64,000 nucleotides of DNA from Clostridia bacterium (GTDB lineage Bacteria; Bacillota_A; Clostridia; Oscillospirales; CAG-272), in contig JAFTSQ010000018.1 of assembly GCA_017467205.1 (NCBI GenBank), forward strand, positions 36,286-100,285, read 5' to 3'. The position numbers and the translations under genes are program-made. Shown one piece after another: positions 35,192 through 43,877 of the stretch; position 1 is the first letter of the stretch; each line of letters opens with the position of its first letter. The notes beneath the pieces were generated by a model. It was not told the DNA's origin. It worked only from the letters and a program-made list of their open reading frames with translations, and made no database searches.

Positions 35192-37710
35192 ATCTCAAGC
35201 TCCTCAAGATAGGTGGCAAGCGTTTCGGGATAGACCTCGTCGAAGGAATAGCGGACGTAGCGCTCAAGAATGCGCTCACCGTCGAGGGCAAGCTGCTCAC
35301 CGTGCACGGCGGCGATTTTCTCCACGAAGTCCGCCTTATCCCCGAGCGTAAAGAGCACGCCCGACACGCCGTCCTCGATAATATCGGTGTGACCCTTGAC
35401 GCGCGAGGCGACGGTCGTCTTTTTCTTGTGGAGCGCTTCAACGATATTGAAGGGAAGCCCCTCCGACCTTGACGCGCTGACGTAGAGGTCGGTTGCGTTA
35501 ATGATATTTTCGGGGTCGGAGCGCCTGCCGAGGAAGAATACCTCGTCGCCAACACCGAGCCCTGCGGCAAGTGCGCGTAGGTTTTCTTCCTCCTTGCCGT
35601 CGCCGACCAGCCAGAGCACAGCGTTCGGTATCCGCTCCTTAAGCGCGGGCATACATTCGATTAAGAACTCCTGATTTTTTCTTGCAGAAAGCTCGCCGAC
35701 GAAGGTGAGAACGAATCTGTCCTCACATCCGAGCTCGCGCCGCAGCTCGCAGGGGTCGAGAGTCGCCTCTTTTCCGGTAACGCCCATACCGCGAACGAAC
35801 TTGACCCCGCCCTTTGCTAGCGAGTATTTTTCGGCAATGAGCCGGTCTTCCTCGTTCATAACTATCACGGTGTCGGTCTTTTTTCTGACCAGCTTCTCCG
35901 CGGTGCGCAAAAGCTTCGCCTTAAAGGAGCAGTCACCCTCCGAGAAGAGATATCCGTGAACTAAATTTATCACCTTCGGCCCGCCCTTTTTCGGGGTAGC
36001 GAGGCGGAAGAAGAATGCGGCAAGAGAGGTGTTTGTTATAGCGTAGTCGAAGTAGCGGTTGTGAAGGACTGCCTTTATCTTCCTTACCGCCAAAAGATTC
36101 TTCGGTGAGAACATCTTTTTCTCAAAGGGAATATTGTAGTCCGCCCCCTCACCGTTTGCCATAGTGAAAACTCGGTAGCCGCGCTCGCGAAGCGCGTTGA
36201 TATAGGGGGTGTGGTACGCCTCGATATGCTGATAGGTAGAGGCAATATAAAGAACCTTCTTTTGCCTGTTTTCGCCGATTACCTCGCCGTGCTCGTCAGC
36301 GTGAAGCTGCTCGTCCGCACTGCCGACGTACTTTTCGCTCTTGTTGATAGCCTTGAGCGGCGTTTGCAAAAGAATGTAGAGGTCGAGTCCGAGCGACCAG
36401 TTTTCGATATACGCGATGTCCTCGTGAATACGCTCCTCAACCGAGGTGTCACCGCGAAGCCCCTTTATCTGCGCAAGACCGGTCATACCCGGCTTGACGT
36501 AATGCTTTACCATATAAAGCGGTATCTCGTTCTTGAAATGCTCGACGAAATGGGGAATTTCCGGGCGAGGACCGACGAGCGACATACTGCCGAAAAGCAC
36601 GTTGAAGAGCTGGGGCAGCTCGTCAATTGCATATTTGCGAATAAACGTGCCGAACTTCGTCTTTCTCGGGTCAGCACCCGTTGTCCACGCCTTGTTCGAG
36701 TCGGTGTTAAGGCGCATTGAGCGGAATTTCAGCATCGTGAAGACCTTGCCCATCTTGCCGACGCGCTTTTGCCTGAAGATAACCGGGCCCGGTGAGGTGA
36801 TATAAACGCCTATCGCCGCAAAGAGCATAATCGGCAGGGTCAGGATAATAAGCGCGAGTGAGCCGACTACGTCGATAGCTCTTTTTATCAGAGCGTTCGT
36901 AGTGTTGTCAAGCGGGGTAGTATGAATGTTTATGACCGGCAAAGAGCCGAGCTGCTCGACCTGACGCGAGGTCTTGAAGAAGCCGTATATAACAGGAAGG
37001 AAATAGACCTTTATGCATCTGTCCTCGCAGAAGTTTACCAGGCGAATGAGCGCTTTTTTATTAAAGGACGATACCGCGAACACGACGTCGGTCGGGTGCT
37101 GCTTTGCGATAACCTCCTCGGCATCCTTGAGCGAGCCGAGCTTGTCGCAGCCGATGTCCTCGTTAATGTTGTCGCCAACATAGCCGAGCACCATACAGCC
37201 GGATTCAAGCGCCGAGTTCTTGACGTATTCCTTTGCCGCAGGCGCGTTGTTTCCTATGATAATGACCTTTTTGAGATGGAACTGCTTTTTGTGAAGCGCG
37301 CGAACGATATCTCGCATAATGTGGCGCTTGAAGATAAGGAAGGCGGAACTTAAGATTGCGCAAATAAGCGTCCATACGAGTAAAAATACTCTCGTGCTGT
37401 CGTTTGTCAGCACTGCCGCCGCAAAGGCAACCAGACCGTAATAAATAACGTTTGCTCTGATTATCTCGAAGGTAACCGAGTACCTTTTATGCATAATTAT
37501 CGGGTGGTAGAGATTGAGCGCTTGATAGGTGAGCGAGGAGAGAATGGTGACCACCACGACCCCGACTATCGTATAGTGCGAAAGAAAGTCCACCGAGGGC
37601 GGTGTAAACAGCATAGAGAACAGGTATGATATATATATCGACGCGAGCGTCACGAACATATCAAAATAGGCTTCAAGCATTGAAAAAATGCTGTTGTTTC
37701 TGTTTTGCAC
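35188..37710 (-). CDS. Fusion of initiating sugar-phosphate transferase and GT-B glycosyltransferase
   Basis: The 840-residue protein joins two enzymes. Residues 1-470 form a polyprenyl glycosylphosphotransferase of the WbaP/WcaJ type: helices at 10-35, 45-65, 85-102, 108-128, a CoA-binding-like domain at 145-260, and the catalytic part with IKRAIDVVG (276-), SPGPVIFRQKRVG, DELPQLFNV and VGPRPE (379-384). Residues 485-840 form a GT4-type transferase with EGLPFNIVEAL as the donor site. The first half loads a sugar phosphate onto undecaprenyl phosphate; the second may add the next sugar. The start is close to a good promoter. The fusion is unusual, and the frame is uninterrupted, so it is not two genes joined by error as far as I can see. 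Confidence 0.87.
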   Translation of the reverse strand: MQNRNNSIFSMLEAYFDMFVTLASIYISYLFSMLFTPPSVDFLSHYTIVGVVVVTILSSLTYQALNLYHPIIMHKRYSVTFEIIRANVIYYGLVAFAAAVLTNDSTRVFLLVWTLICAILSSAFLIFKRHIMRDIVRALHKKQFHLKKVIIIGNNAPAAKEYVKNSALESGCMVLGYVGDNINEDIGCDKLGSLKDAEEVIAKQHPTDVVFAVSSFNKKALIRLVNFCEDRCIKVYFLPVIYGFFKTSRQVEQLGSLPVINIHTTPLDNTTNALIKRAIDVVGSLALIILTLPIMLFAAIGVYITSPGPVIFRQKRVGKMGKVFTMLKFRSMRLNTDSNKAWTTGADPRKTKFGTFIRKYAIDELPQLFNVLFGSMSLVGPRPEIPHFVEHFKNEIPLYMVKHYVKPGMTGLAQIKGLRGDTSVEERIHEDIAYIENWSLGLDLYILLQTPLKAINKSEKYVGSADEQLHADEHGEVIGENRQKKVLYIASTYQHIEAYHTPYINALRERGYRVFTMANGEGADYNIPFEKKMFSPKNLLAVRKIKAVLHNRYFDYAITNTSLAAFFFRLATPKKGGPKVINLVHGYLFSEGDCSFKAKLLRTAEKLVRKKTDTVIVMNEEDRLIAEKYSLAKGGVKFVRGMGVTGKEATLDPCELRRELGCEDRFVLTFVGELSARKNQEFLIECMPALKERIPNAVLWLVGDGKEEENLRALAAGLGVGDEVFFLGRRSDPENIINATDLYVSASRSEGLPFNIVEALHKKKTTVASRVKGHTDIIEDGVSGVLFTLGDKADFVEKIAAVHGEQLALDGERILERYVRYSFDEVYPETLATYLEELEI

Positions 37711-37758
37711 GTGTCTATCCTCCTTTTTGCGTTGCGCGGTATGGGCGCGCTTAAATTT

Positions 37759-37787
37759 ATAATATCACCTTTTTATATTTTTGTCAA
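37759..37787 (-). promoter_or_regulatory. Promoter of the glycan fusion operon
   Basis: TTGACA (37782-37787), 17-bp spacer, TATTAT (37759-37764) on the minus strand. Confidence 0.87.
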
Positions 37788-37826
37788 TACGCGCAAAAAA
37801 TAGACCCACTCCGCCATGCGTGCGTA

Positions 37827-37855
37827 TTGACAATCATCCCAAATTCTGCTAAAAT
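37827..37855 (+). promoter_or_regulatory. Promoter of the RNase III-like gene
   Basis: TTGACA (37827-37832), 17-bp spacer, TAAAAT (37850-37855). Confidence 0.87.
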
Positions 37856-37902
37856 CTTATCGTAGAATATTTTGAGCCGTGAGGCAACAGTTGGAGCGTT
37901 TT

Positions 37903-39072
37903 ATGGATTTTAACAAGAAAATACCCGAAATAGAGGCGGTAATAGAGTATACCTTCAAGGACAAGAGCCTTCTTCGCCAGGCGTTCACTCGCAAAAGCTA
38001 CTCAAACGAGCACCTCGGACGCGGCGGCGTTAAGATACAGTCGAACGAGGTCTTCGAGTTCTTCGGTGACGGAATACTCTCGGCGGCTATCATATCCTTT
38101 ATGATTCGCGACTCGGCAGAGAGATACGAATACGGAATCAGAACCGAGCTGGAGGAGGGCGACTTTACCAACGTCAAATCCAAGCTTAGCGATAAAAAGA
38201 ACCTCTCTCGCTGTATGAACGAGCTTGGGCTTCAGAGGTATCTTTTGATGGGCGAGGGCGACGAAAAGCTCGGAATAGAAAATCAGCCCTCGGTAATGGA
38301 GGACCTTTTCGAGAGCATAATAGCCGCAATATACGTTGACTGCGGTATGAATATGGAAACGGTTATGAGGTCGGTTGCCGTTATGCTGGACGTTGACTCC
38401 TTTATATCCTCTAAAGCGGTCATACAGAGCTACAAAAACGAGCTGCAGGAGTGGTGCGCGGACAAGTGCCGCCGCCTGCCCGCCCCGACCTATGAAACGG
38501 TATCCGAAACAGGCCCTGAGCACAAGAGAGTGTTCGAGAGAGCCTGCTATATCGGCGGAGTTAAGTGGGGCGTCGGCGTCGGAAAGAACCGCAAGATTGC
38601 CGATTCCGCGGCGGCAGAGGCGGCACTTGCCGCTCTTATCGAGGATGAGGAAATGAAAAAATGTGCGGCAAACGAGTCGGCTATCTCGGAGCTGCGCACC
38701 TATGCCGCAAGGAATAAAAAACCGTCGGCGTCGTTTCGTGATTTGGGCGAAGAGCCCTGCACGACGGGGGAGAGATATGCCGTTGAATGCAGGTTTGACG
38801 GATTGTCGGTCAAGGGTGTCGGCATAAGCAAAAAGGCGGCAAGAGCCGCCGCGGCGGCTCTGATGATGGAGAGCGTGCGCAAAACCACGTCCGAGCCGAA
38901 GGAGAAAAAGACCAAAAAGGCAAAAGCCGAAAAGCCGGCAAAGGCCGCACCCACCAAGAAAAAGAGCTCGGCAAAAAGCGCCTCGCCAAAGTCTAAAGAG
39001 GTGTCCACCCTTGGAGCAAAGGGCGGAAAACCAAAGGCGAATGGCAAACGCCAAAAAACAGCTAAAAAGTGA
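37903..39072 (+). CDS. rnc: Ribonuclease III with two dsRNA-binding domains
   Basis: The 389-residue protein has an RNase III catalytic domain (1-165). The signature reads NEVFEFFGDGIL, with acidic residues E52 and D56, and MEDLFES gives D134 and E137, so the four catalytic acids are present. A first dsRBD spans about 178-248 and a second about 258-325. The tail (327-389) is almost all Lys, Ala, Ser and Pro. Most bacterial RNase III are about 225-250 residues with one dsRBD. ATG 37903 follows GGAG; GTG 37879 has no SD. It is a single-gene unit, not next to smc or acpP, so it might be the main rnc or an extra copy. Confidence 0.88.
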   Translation: MDFNKKIPEIEAVIEYTFKDKSLLRQAFTRKSYSNEHLGRGGVKIQSNEVFEFFGDGILSAAIISFMIRDSAERYEYGIRTELEEGDFTNVKSKLSDKKNLSRCMNELGLQRYLLMGEGDEKLGIENQPSVMEDLFESIIAAIYVDCGMNMETVMRSVAVMLDVDSFISSKAVIQSYKNELQEWCADKCRRLPAPTYETVSETGPEHKRVFERACYIGGVKWGVGVGKNRKIADSAAAEAALAALIEDEEMKKCAANESAISELRTYAARNKKPSASFRDLGEEPCTTGERYAVECRFDGLSVKGVGISKKAARAAAAALMMESVRKTTSEPKEKKTKKAKAEKPAKAAPTKKKSSAKSASPKSKEVSTLGAKGGKPKANGKRQKTAKK

Positions 39073-39094
39073 CACGGTTTTGTACTAAATAAAG

Positions 39095-39142
39095 AAAAAG
39101 CGGGCAGCTCGAGTTCGAAAAACCGAGCTGCCCGCTTTTTTT
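39095..39142 (+). terminator. Terminator of the RNase III gene
   Basis: A 17-bp stem (39095-39111 with 39124-39140) is followed by T residues. It may also serve the converging minus-strand gene. Confidence 0.93.
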
Positions 39143-39157
39143 CACAGTGGATAGGGG

Positions 39158-40126
39158 TTAAGCCCACCCCATAGTCGTGGGCTTGGGATACTTGATAATA
39201 GACTCCTTGAGGAATTCTACCGCGTGGTAAAGTCCCTCCTCGGGTGTCATAAGCGAATCCTCGTGCTCAATAGACATTACCTTGTCGTAACCAACGAGGC
39301 GGAGCTCGCTGATGATATTGCGCCAGAAGTCAAGACCGTTGCCGTAGCCAACGCTTCTGAATATCCAGGATCTGTTAGCCTCGTCACTGTAATGCTTGGT
39401 GTCAAGAACGCTGAAACGCTTGGTGTTGTATTCGTCAATCTTGGTGTCTTTTGCGTGGAAGTGATAGATAGCTCCCTTGAGTGCGCGGATAGCTTGAACG
39501 GGGTCAATGCCCTGCCAGATGAGGTGCGAGGGGTCGAAGTTTGCGCCGATAACGTCGCCGACCGCCGCGCGAAGCTTAAGGAGAGTTTCGGGGTTGTAAA
39601 CGCAGAAGCCGGGGTGCATCTCAAAGGCTATCTTGGTAACGCCGTGAGCCTTTGCAAACTCTGCGGTCTTCTTCCAGTAAGGAATAAGCACCTCGTTCCA
39701 CTGATAGTCGAGCACTCCGAGGAAATCGTCCGGCCACGCGCAGGTTGCCCAGTTGGGCGTTTTATCCTCGGCGCATCCGCCGGGGCAGCCGGAGAAGGTT
39801 ACCACGGTGTCGATTCCTATCTTTTCAGCGAAAAGAACGGTGTTTACAAAATCGTCGTGGAACTTCTTTGCAATAGCCTTGTCGGGATGAACGGGATTGC
39901 CGTGAACCGAAAGAGCGGCTATTTCAAGGTTGTGGCTCTTAATAGTTTCAAGCCATTTTGCGAGAGCGGCCTCGTCACTTAAGAGGATTTCGGGATTGCA
40001 GTGCGCGTTTCCGGGGTATCCGCCGCAGCCTATCTCGATAGCCTCGATGCCAAGGGCCTCAAATTTTGCAAGCGCCTCTTCGAAGGGGAGGGAGGCAAAA
40101 AGGTTGGTAAGTACGCCGAGTTTCAT
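39158..40126 (-). CDS. Sugar phosphate isomerase/epimerase (xylose isomerase-like TIM barrel)
   Basis: This 322-residue protein is an AP_endonuc_2/xylose-isomerase-like barrel. Features include KLGVLTNLF as the first strand, AIEIGCGGYPGNAHC, TVVTFSGCPGG, FEMHPGFCVYNPETL with the metal glutamate/histidine, GANFDPSHLIWQGIDP and IYHFHAKDT with metal residues, and MSIEHEDSLM near the end. It binds a divalent metal and interconverts or dehydrates a sugar; the substrate is unknown. AAAGGAG is ten bases before the ATG. It stands alone under its own promoter. Confidence 0.88.
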   Translation of the reverse strand: MKLGVLTNLFASLPFEEALAKFEALGIEAIEIGCGGYPGNAHCNPEILLSDEAALAKWLETIKSHNLEIAALSVHGNPVHPDKAIAKKFHDDFVNTVLFAEKIGIDTVVTFSGCPGGCAEDKTPNWATCAWPDDFLGVLDYQWNEVLIPYWKKTAEFAKAHGVTKIAFEMHPGFCVYNPETLLKLRAAVGDVIGANFDPSHLIWQGIDPVQAIRALKGAIYHFHAKDTKIDEYNTKRFSVLDTKHYSDEANRSWIFRSVGYGNGLDFWRNIISELRLVGYDKVMSIEHEDSLMTPEEGLYHAVEFLKESIIKYPKPTTMGWA

Positions 40127-40163
40127 ATCTTCGGTGCTCCTTTCAACTGATATTCTAATTTGA

Positions 40164-40192
40164 ATTATAACACATAAATTGTCCTAATTCAA
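40164..40192 (-). promoter_or_regulatory. Promoter of the sugar isomerase-like gene
   Basis: TTGAAT (40187-40192), 17-bp spacer, TATAAT (40164-40169) on the minus strand. Confidence 0.85.
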
Positions 40193-40221
40193 TCCAAAAA
40201 TTAACTTTTTTGACAACTCTA

Positions 40222-40250
40222 TTGACATTTATTTCTCCGAAGACTAAAAT
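40222..40250 (+). promoter_or_regulatory. Promoter of the Nudix gene
   Basis: TTGACA (40222-40227), 17-bp spacer, TAAAAT (40245-40250), divergent from the isomerase-like promoter 29 bases away. Confidence 0.87.
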
Positions 40251-40279
40251 GAAATGGAGAAAAAAGGGAGGCTTAACGT

Positions 40280-40834
40280 ATGAAAAGTCTTAAAGAAAGC
40301 GGAGTCAGCCGCGAGATAATTTACGACGGAGCAGTGCTTCGCGTGGTGAAGGACGAGGTCACCCTGCCAAACGGCAAGGGTGCTGTGCGAGAGTTTTGTA
40401 TGCATATCGGAGCGGTGTGCGTAATCCCGGTGCTTGACGACGGAAGAGTCATAATGGAAAGGCAGTATAGATACCCGCACTCAAGGGAATTTTTCGAGAT
40501 ACCCGCAGGTAAGCTCGATTTTGTCGGCGAAGACCCACTCACAGCGGCGAAGCGTGAGCTTCGCGAGGAAACCGGTGGGGTGGCAGAAAGCTACACCTTC
40601 CTCGGAGAACTTGACACGACCCCCGCCATAACCGACGAAAAAATACATATGTATCTTGCCGAGGGCATAACGTTTGGTGATAGGGAGCTTGACGAGGACG
40701 AGTTCATAAACGTAGAACTTTTGCCGCTCGCCGAGCTTTACAGGATGGTAATGGCAGGAGAAATCAAGGACGCAAAAACTCAAATAGCCGTCCTTAAGGT
40801 CTGGCAAATCCGCGAAAAATACCGCAATATGTAA
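40280..40834 (+). CDS. Nudix hydrolase, ADP-ribose pyrophosphatase-like
   Basis: The 184-residue protein has the Nudix box GEDPLTAAKRELREETGG with the metal-binding REXXEE core. FFEIPAGKLD before the box and MERQYRYPHSREF are typical of ADP-ribose pyrophosphatases (NudF-like), which split ADP-ribose to AMP and ribose-5-phosphate in the cytoplasm. Substrate in this subfamily is inferred. GGGAGG lies before the ATG. It has its own promoter. Confidence 0.9.
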   Translation: MKSLKESGVSREIIYDGAVLRVVKDEVTLPNGKGAVREFCMHIGAVCVIPVLDDGRVIMERQYRYPHSREFFEIPAGKLDFVGEDPLTAAKRELREETGGVAESYTFLGELDTTPAITDEKIHMYLAEGITFGDRELDEDEFINVELLPLAELYRMVMAGEIKDAKTQIAVLKVWQIREKYRNM

Positions 40835-40872
40835 ACTATAGTTTGCAAAATCTCAAAGAATTCATTTTAGCA

Positions 40873-40901
40873 TTGACAAAAAGCCTTAAATGAGTTATTA
40901 T
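40873..40901 (+). promoter_or_regulatory. Promoter of the CvpA-like gene
   Basis: TTGACA (40873-40878), 17-bp spacer, TATTAT (40896-40901). Confidence 0.87.
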
Positions 40902-40953
40902 ATTCTTACTAAATATTTCATAAAAGAGCATTATATATCTTTTGGAGGTTATT

Positions 40954-42576
40954 ATGGAAGCAAATGGACTTATCTCTACCGCCTCATTCGGACTTCTCAT
41001 TACAGCGCTCGTTTTAATACTCTTCGGCGCATTCAAGGGAATGAGAAGAGGCATTATTCGCCAAAGCGTTAGATTTGGCACTATCGTTTTATCGCTTATC
41101 GCGGCGTATATCTCTGCTCAAACCGTGACTTCCACCATTGTGGATTTCTGCTCCAACGGAACTATTGCCGACCTTGTAAATCAGATCGGCGCTAATTCTG
41201 ACGGCTCGCTCGACGCTTATATGGGACTTCTCGCAAGCTTTGATGCGGAAACTGCGCAGTATTTGCTCCTTCTTCCCGCCACGACGGTGCTTGCTCCCAT
41301 AGCGTTCGTTCTTGTTTTCTTGGCAACGAGTGCACTGCTTTATGTCGTGTACGTAGTTCTTACCTTCGTGGTCAGAATCTTCGGTCGCCGCAAGGGAATG
41401 GTTCCCCGCCTCGTCGGTGCAGCTATCGGTGCGGTGCAGGGCGTAATAGTCGTTATAGTTCTCTTCACGCCGATAGTCGGTATAGTCGACCTTGGTGCAG
41501 AGGTCGCAACGACTTACGTTGAGGCAATGGATAAGGAAGAGGAAGGCACGCCCGAGGAGGCAAGTGCTGACGAGGGCAACGAAGGCGCATATGACGATAA
41601 CTATATGGCAACAGGTCAGGAATCGGTAGATTACAGGCTTCTTGCCGACGAGCTTAACAGCTTCAATTCCTCTCCCGCTATGGCAGTATTCGGCGGACTT
41701 GGCGCAAGAGGACTCTACAACAGCTTCACTCGCGTTAGCGTGGACGGCGAGGTCATTGACTTCGGCGGCGTCTTCTCCGAGGTTGCTAACGTATTCTTTG
41801 AGGCAGGCGAGCTCGAGGGCTTCCGGTGGGATGCGGTCACCGAGCATGACAGAGAGATTCTTCACTCCATAGTTGATAAGGTTGACGACAGCAGATACAC
41901 CAAGCTTATCCTCTCCGGCTTCCTTCGCGGCTTTGCTCGCGCATCCGAGAGCGGAGAGCTTGAGCTAGTCGCGGATGAGCCCTATATCGGAGTTATAAGA
42001 GAGCTCATTCACGTATTTACCGACAGTAACGAGGATAACATAGCAAGAGATCTTGATACGGTTGTTGACGTTTACGTTATTCTCTCCGAGGAGGGCTTCT
42101 TCACCTCGGCATATATCGAGGAGGGCTCGCTCCGTGACGTTCTTATCTCCACCGACGAGAACGGCGAAATGGTTATTCAAAGAGTAATGAATATTCTTGA
42201 CAGTAATCCCCACACAAGACCCGTCAAGGATGCTCTTGCAAGGGTAACGGTAACCATTATTCAGAACTCAATGGACTTCGGCGAAGGATCTGAGGAGCTC
42301 TACGAGAATATGAAGACCGGCCTTACGGATACGCTTAGTATCGACAAGACCGAGTATGAAACCGAGGAAGAATACGTTGCGGCGGTAGAGGATTCCATTG
42401 CAGGCGTATTCGAGGAGAACGGTATCGAGGCTGACGAGGAAATCATTGCTACGATGGCACAGCACGTAAACGAGCAGGACCTTAGCGGTCAGGAGATCAC
42501 CGACGCACAGATCAACGACCTTATCCTCTCCTACTACGACGGTTACGTAGCGAGTATGAACTCTGCTAATCCGTAA
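40954..42576 (+). CDS. CvpA-like membrane protein with long acidic C-terminal domain
   Basis: About 185 residues at the N terminus form four membrane helices. The first contains GAFKGMRRGIIRQSVRFGTI, as at the start of CvpA (colicin V production) proteins; the pattern of GRRKGMVPRLVGAAIGAVQG before the fourth helix also fits. A further 350 residues are soluble and strongly acidic (about 200-540), with helical repeats rich in Asp and Glu. CvpA proteins are usually about 160-180 aa, so the large domain is the odd part. Its function is unknown. ATG 40954 follows GGAGG; the TTG at 40942 overlaps the SD. It has its own promoter and terminator. Confidence 0.72.
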   Translation: MEANGLISTASFGLLITALVLILFGAFKGMRRGIIRQSVRFGTIVLSLIAAYISAQTVTSTIVDFCSNGTIADLVNQIGANSDGSLDAYMGLLASFDAETAQYLLLLPATTVLAPIAFVLVFLATSALLYVVYVVLTFVVRIFGRRKGMVPRLVGAAIGAVQGVIVVIVLFTPIVGIVDLGAEVATTYVEAMDKEEEGTPEEASADEGNEGAYDDNYMATGQESVDYRLLADELNSFNSSPAMAVFGGLGARGLYNSFTRVSVDGEVIDFGGVFSEVANVFFEAGELEGFRWDAVTEHDREILHSIVDKVDDSRYTKLILSGFLRGFARASESGELELVADEPYIGVIRELIHVFTDSNEDNIARDLDTVVDVYVILSEEGFFTSAYIEEGSLRDVLISTDENGEMVIQRVMNILDSNPHTRPVKDALARVTVTIIQNSMDFGEGSEELYENMKTGLTDTLSIDKTEYETEEEYVAAVEDSIAGVFEENGIEADEEIIATMAQHVNEQDLSGQEITDAQINDLILSYYDGYVASMNSANP

Positions 42577-42590
42577 TCACAACCGAAAAT

Positions 42591-42630
42591 AAAATCGGAC
42601 TACCCGCTTTGGTGTGGGTAGTCCGATTTT
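42591..42630. terminator. Bidirectional terminator
   Basis: AAAATCGGACTACCC (42591-42605) pairs with 42616-42630, between converging genes. Confidence 0.92.
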
Positions 42631-42641
42631 CATATAACTTA

Positions 42642-43877
42642 TTATAATACCGAATTTATAGTTTCCTCAAGCGCAATCTCAGACCATCTCCAAAGCCGAC
42701 TTGGGTCATTATTGACGGTGCTGAGGTCCTTGAGCAAAAGCTCAAGGGCGAGGTTGTGGTCCTTTGCCGCCTTAATGGTGCGGCGCAAATCCTGCCTCAC
42801 GGCATCCTCGTCAAAGGTTGAGGTGGCAAGGAAGCTGGGGCTTGGCTTGTTTGACATAATGTATTTTTGGGGCAGATTTGCGGCAAAGCTTTCTCTGTCG
42901 CTCCAAGGACTGCAGGATATTTTGCGTATGTTTGGCAGGCGGTCGATTATATGCAGCCTGTCGTCAAGGCGCTCGCAGCAGCCGTAATAGACGGAGCCGT
43001 ATTGTGAAAAAATCTTGGACATATAAGGCAGCTCAAACTCCTCGTTCGTAGCGGGGGATACCGAGGTGAACAGCTGTGCCATACTGAACGTCCATCCGTC
43101 GTGAGTCGTTGCGTGGGTGGCAATCTCGTCGTTCACGGTAGTTTCGTTATCGAAGGTGTAAGAGCAGTGGCAGTTGTTGCTTACCGTGTCGTAAACACCG
43201 AGCGAGTTTATCTCTTTTATGTATGATAGATGCGCGTTAGTGTAGCGGTCGAGAATCGCGTGAATAAGCTCGGGGCGGTCAATGAGGTCGATATAGCAGT
43301 TTTCAACACCCTTCCAAAAGCTTATCTGATCCCAAAGTCCCGAATGCACCATAATTCCGCTCCATTTAATAGGAGCTATACCGTCGAAGATTTCTTGCGC
43401 GGCAGAGAGTATCTCGTCTTCTTTTTCTGTGTCGAGCGAAAGCTTTGGAAGCTTTATTTTCTCTATATCCTCCATCTCTTCAAGCTGATCCTCAAAAAGA
43501 TGACTGCGGGCGCTCTTGTCGTTGTCGGATTTTACTGTGGTCATACCAAAGCCGGTGTTTATAATAGGGCGGGGAAGGATGACGTAAGGATTGAGTACCA
43601 TATCGGCTCTCAAGTGCTCCCATTTGTAAATCTCCGTGCGAAGCCGCCACTCCACCTTGCGAAAATAATCGTTTTCCACAACGCATGAAAGTGCCTCGTC
43701 GACCTTCAGCTCGTGCCAGGGCATCTGGTCTATGGTTATCATCGGCTTTTGCATATTAAGGCTGTTCAGCGCGCGCCACAGCTCCCGCTTTTCGTCGTTC
43801 GCCTCCGAGTGCGCGTACTTCATATATTTTGCGGCAAGGGCGCGAAGTACCTCTTTGTCGTTAGTGCTTATCTTCAT
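42642..43877 (-). CDS. Uroporphyrinogen decarboxylase-like (URO-D/MtaA type) protein
   Basis: This 411-residue protein resembles the URO-D-like group that includes corrinoid methyltransferase partners. GLWDQISFWKGVENCYIDLIDRPELIHAILD fits the URO-D fold, and CCERLDDRLHIIDRLPNIRKISCSPW holds a conserved cysteine that, in methyltransferase members, binds zinc. The residues for true heme synthesis are not apparent, so a role in methyl transfer or a sugar/amine catabolic route is more likely. Its start codon overlaps the AraC stop by one base (TAATG). The exact substrate is unknown and the call is moderate. Confidence 0.6.
   Translation of the reverse strand: MKISTNDKEVLRALAAKYMKYAHSEANDEKRELWRALNSLNMQKPMITIDQMPWHELKVDEALSCVVENDYFRKVEWRLRTEIYKWEHLRADMVLNPYVILPRPIINTGFGMTTVKSDNDKSARSHLFEDQLEEMEDIEKIKLPKLSLDTEKEDEILSAAQEIFDGIAPIKWSGIMVHSGLWDQISFWKGVENCYIDLIDRPELIHAILDRYTNAHLSYIKEINSLGVYDTVSNNCHCSYTFDNETTVNDEIATHATTHDGWTFSMAQLFTSVSPATNEEFELPYMSKIFSQYGSVYYGCCERLDDRLHIIDRLPNIRKISCSPWSDRESFAANLPQKYIMSNKPSPSFLATSTFDEDAVRQDLRRTIKAAKDHNLALELLLKDLSTVNNDPSRLWRWSEIALEETINSVL

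Noticed and set aside
36250..36280. Frameshift splitting the glycan fusion gene
   Set aside because: The frame runs without a stop through the junction at about residue 470-485, and the linker is hydrophilic as for a true domain junction.
38002..39075. 357-residue minus-strand frame opposite the RNase III gene
   Set aside because: The K/A-rich tail of the RNase III gene is by nature open in the opposite frame; no SD or family motif.
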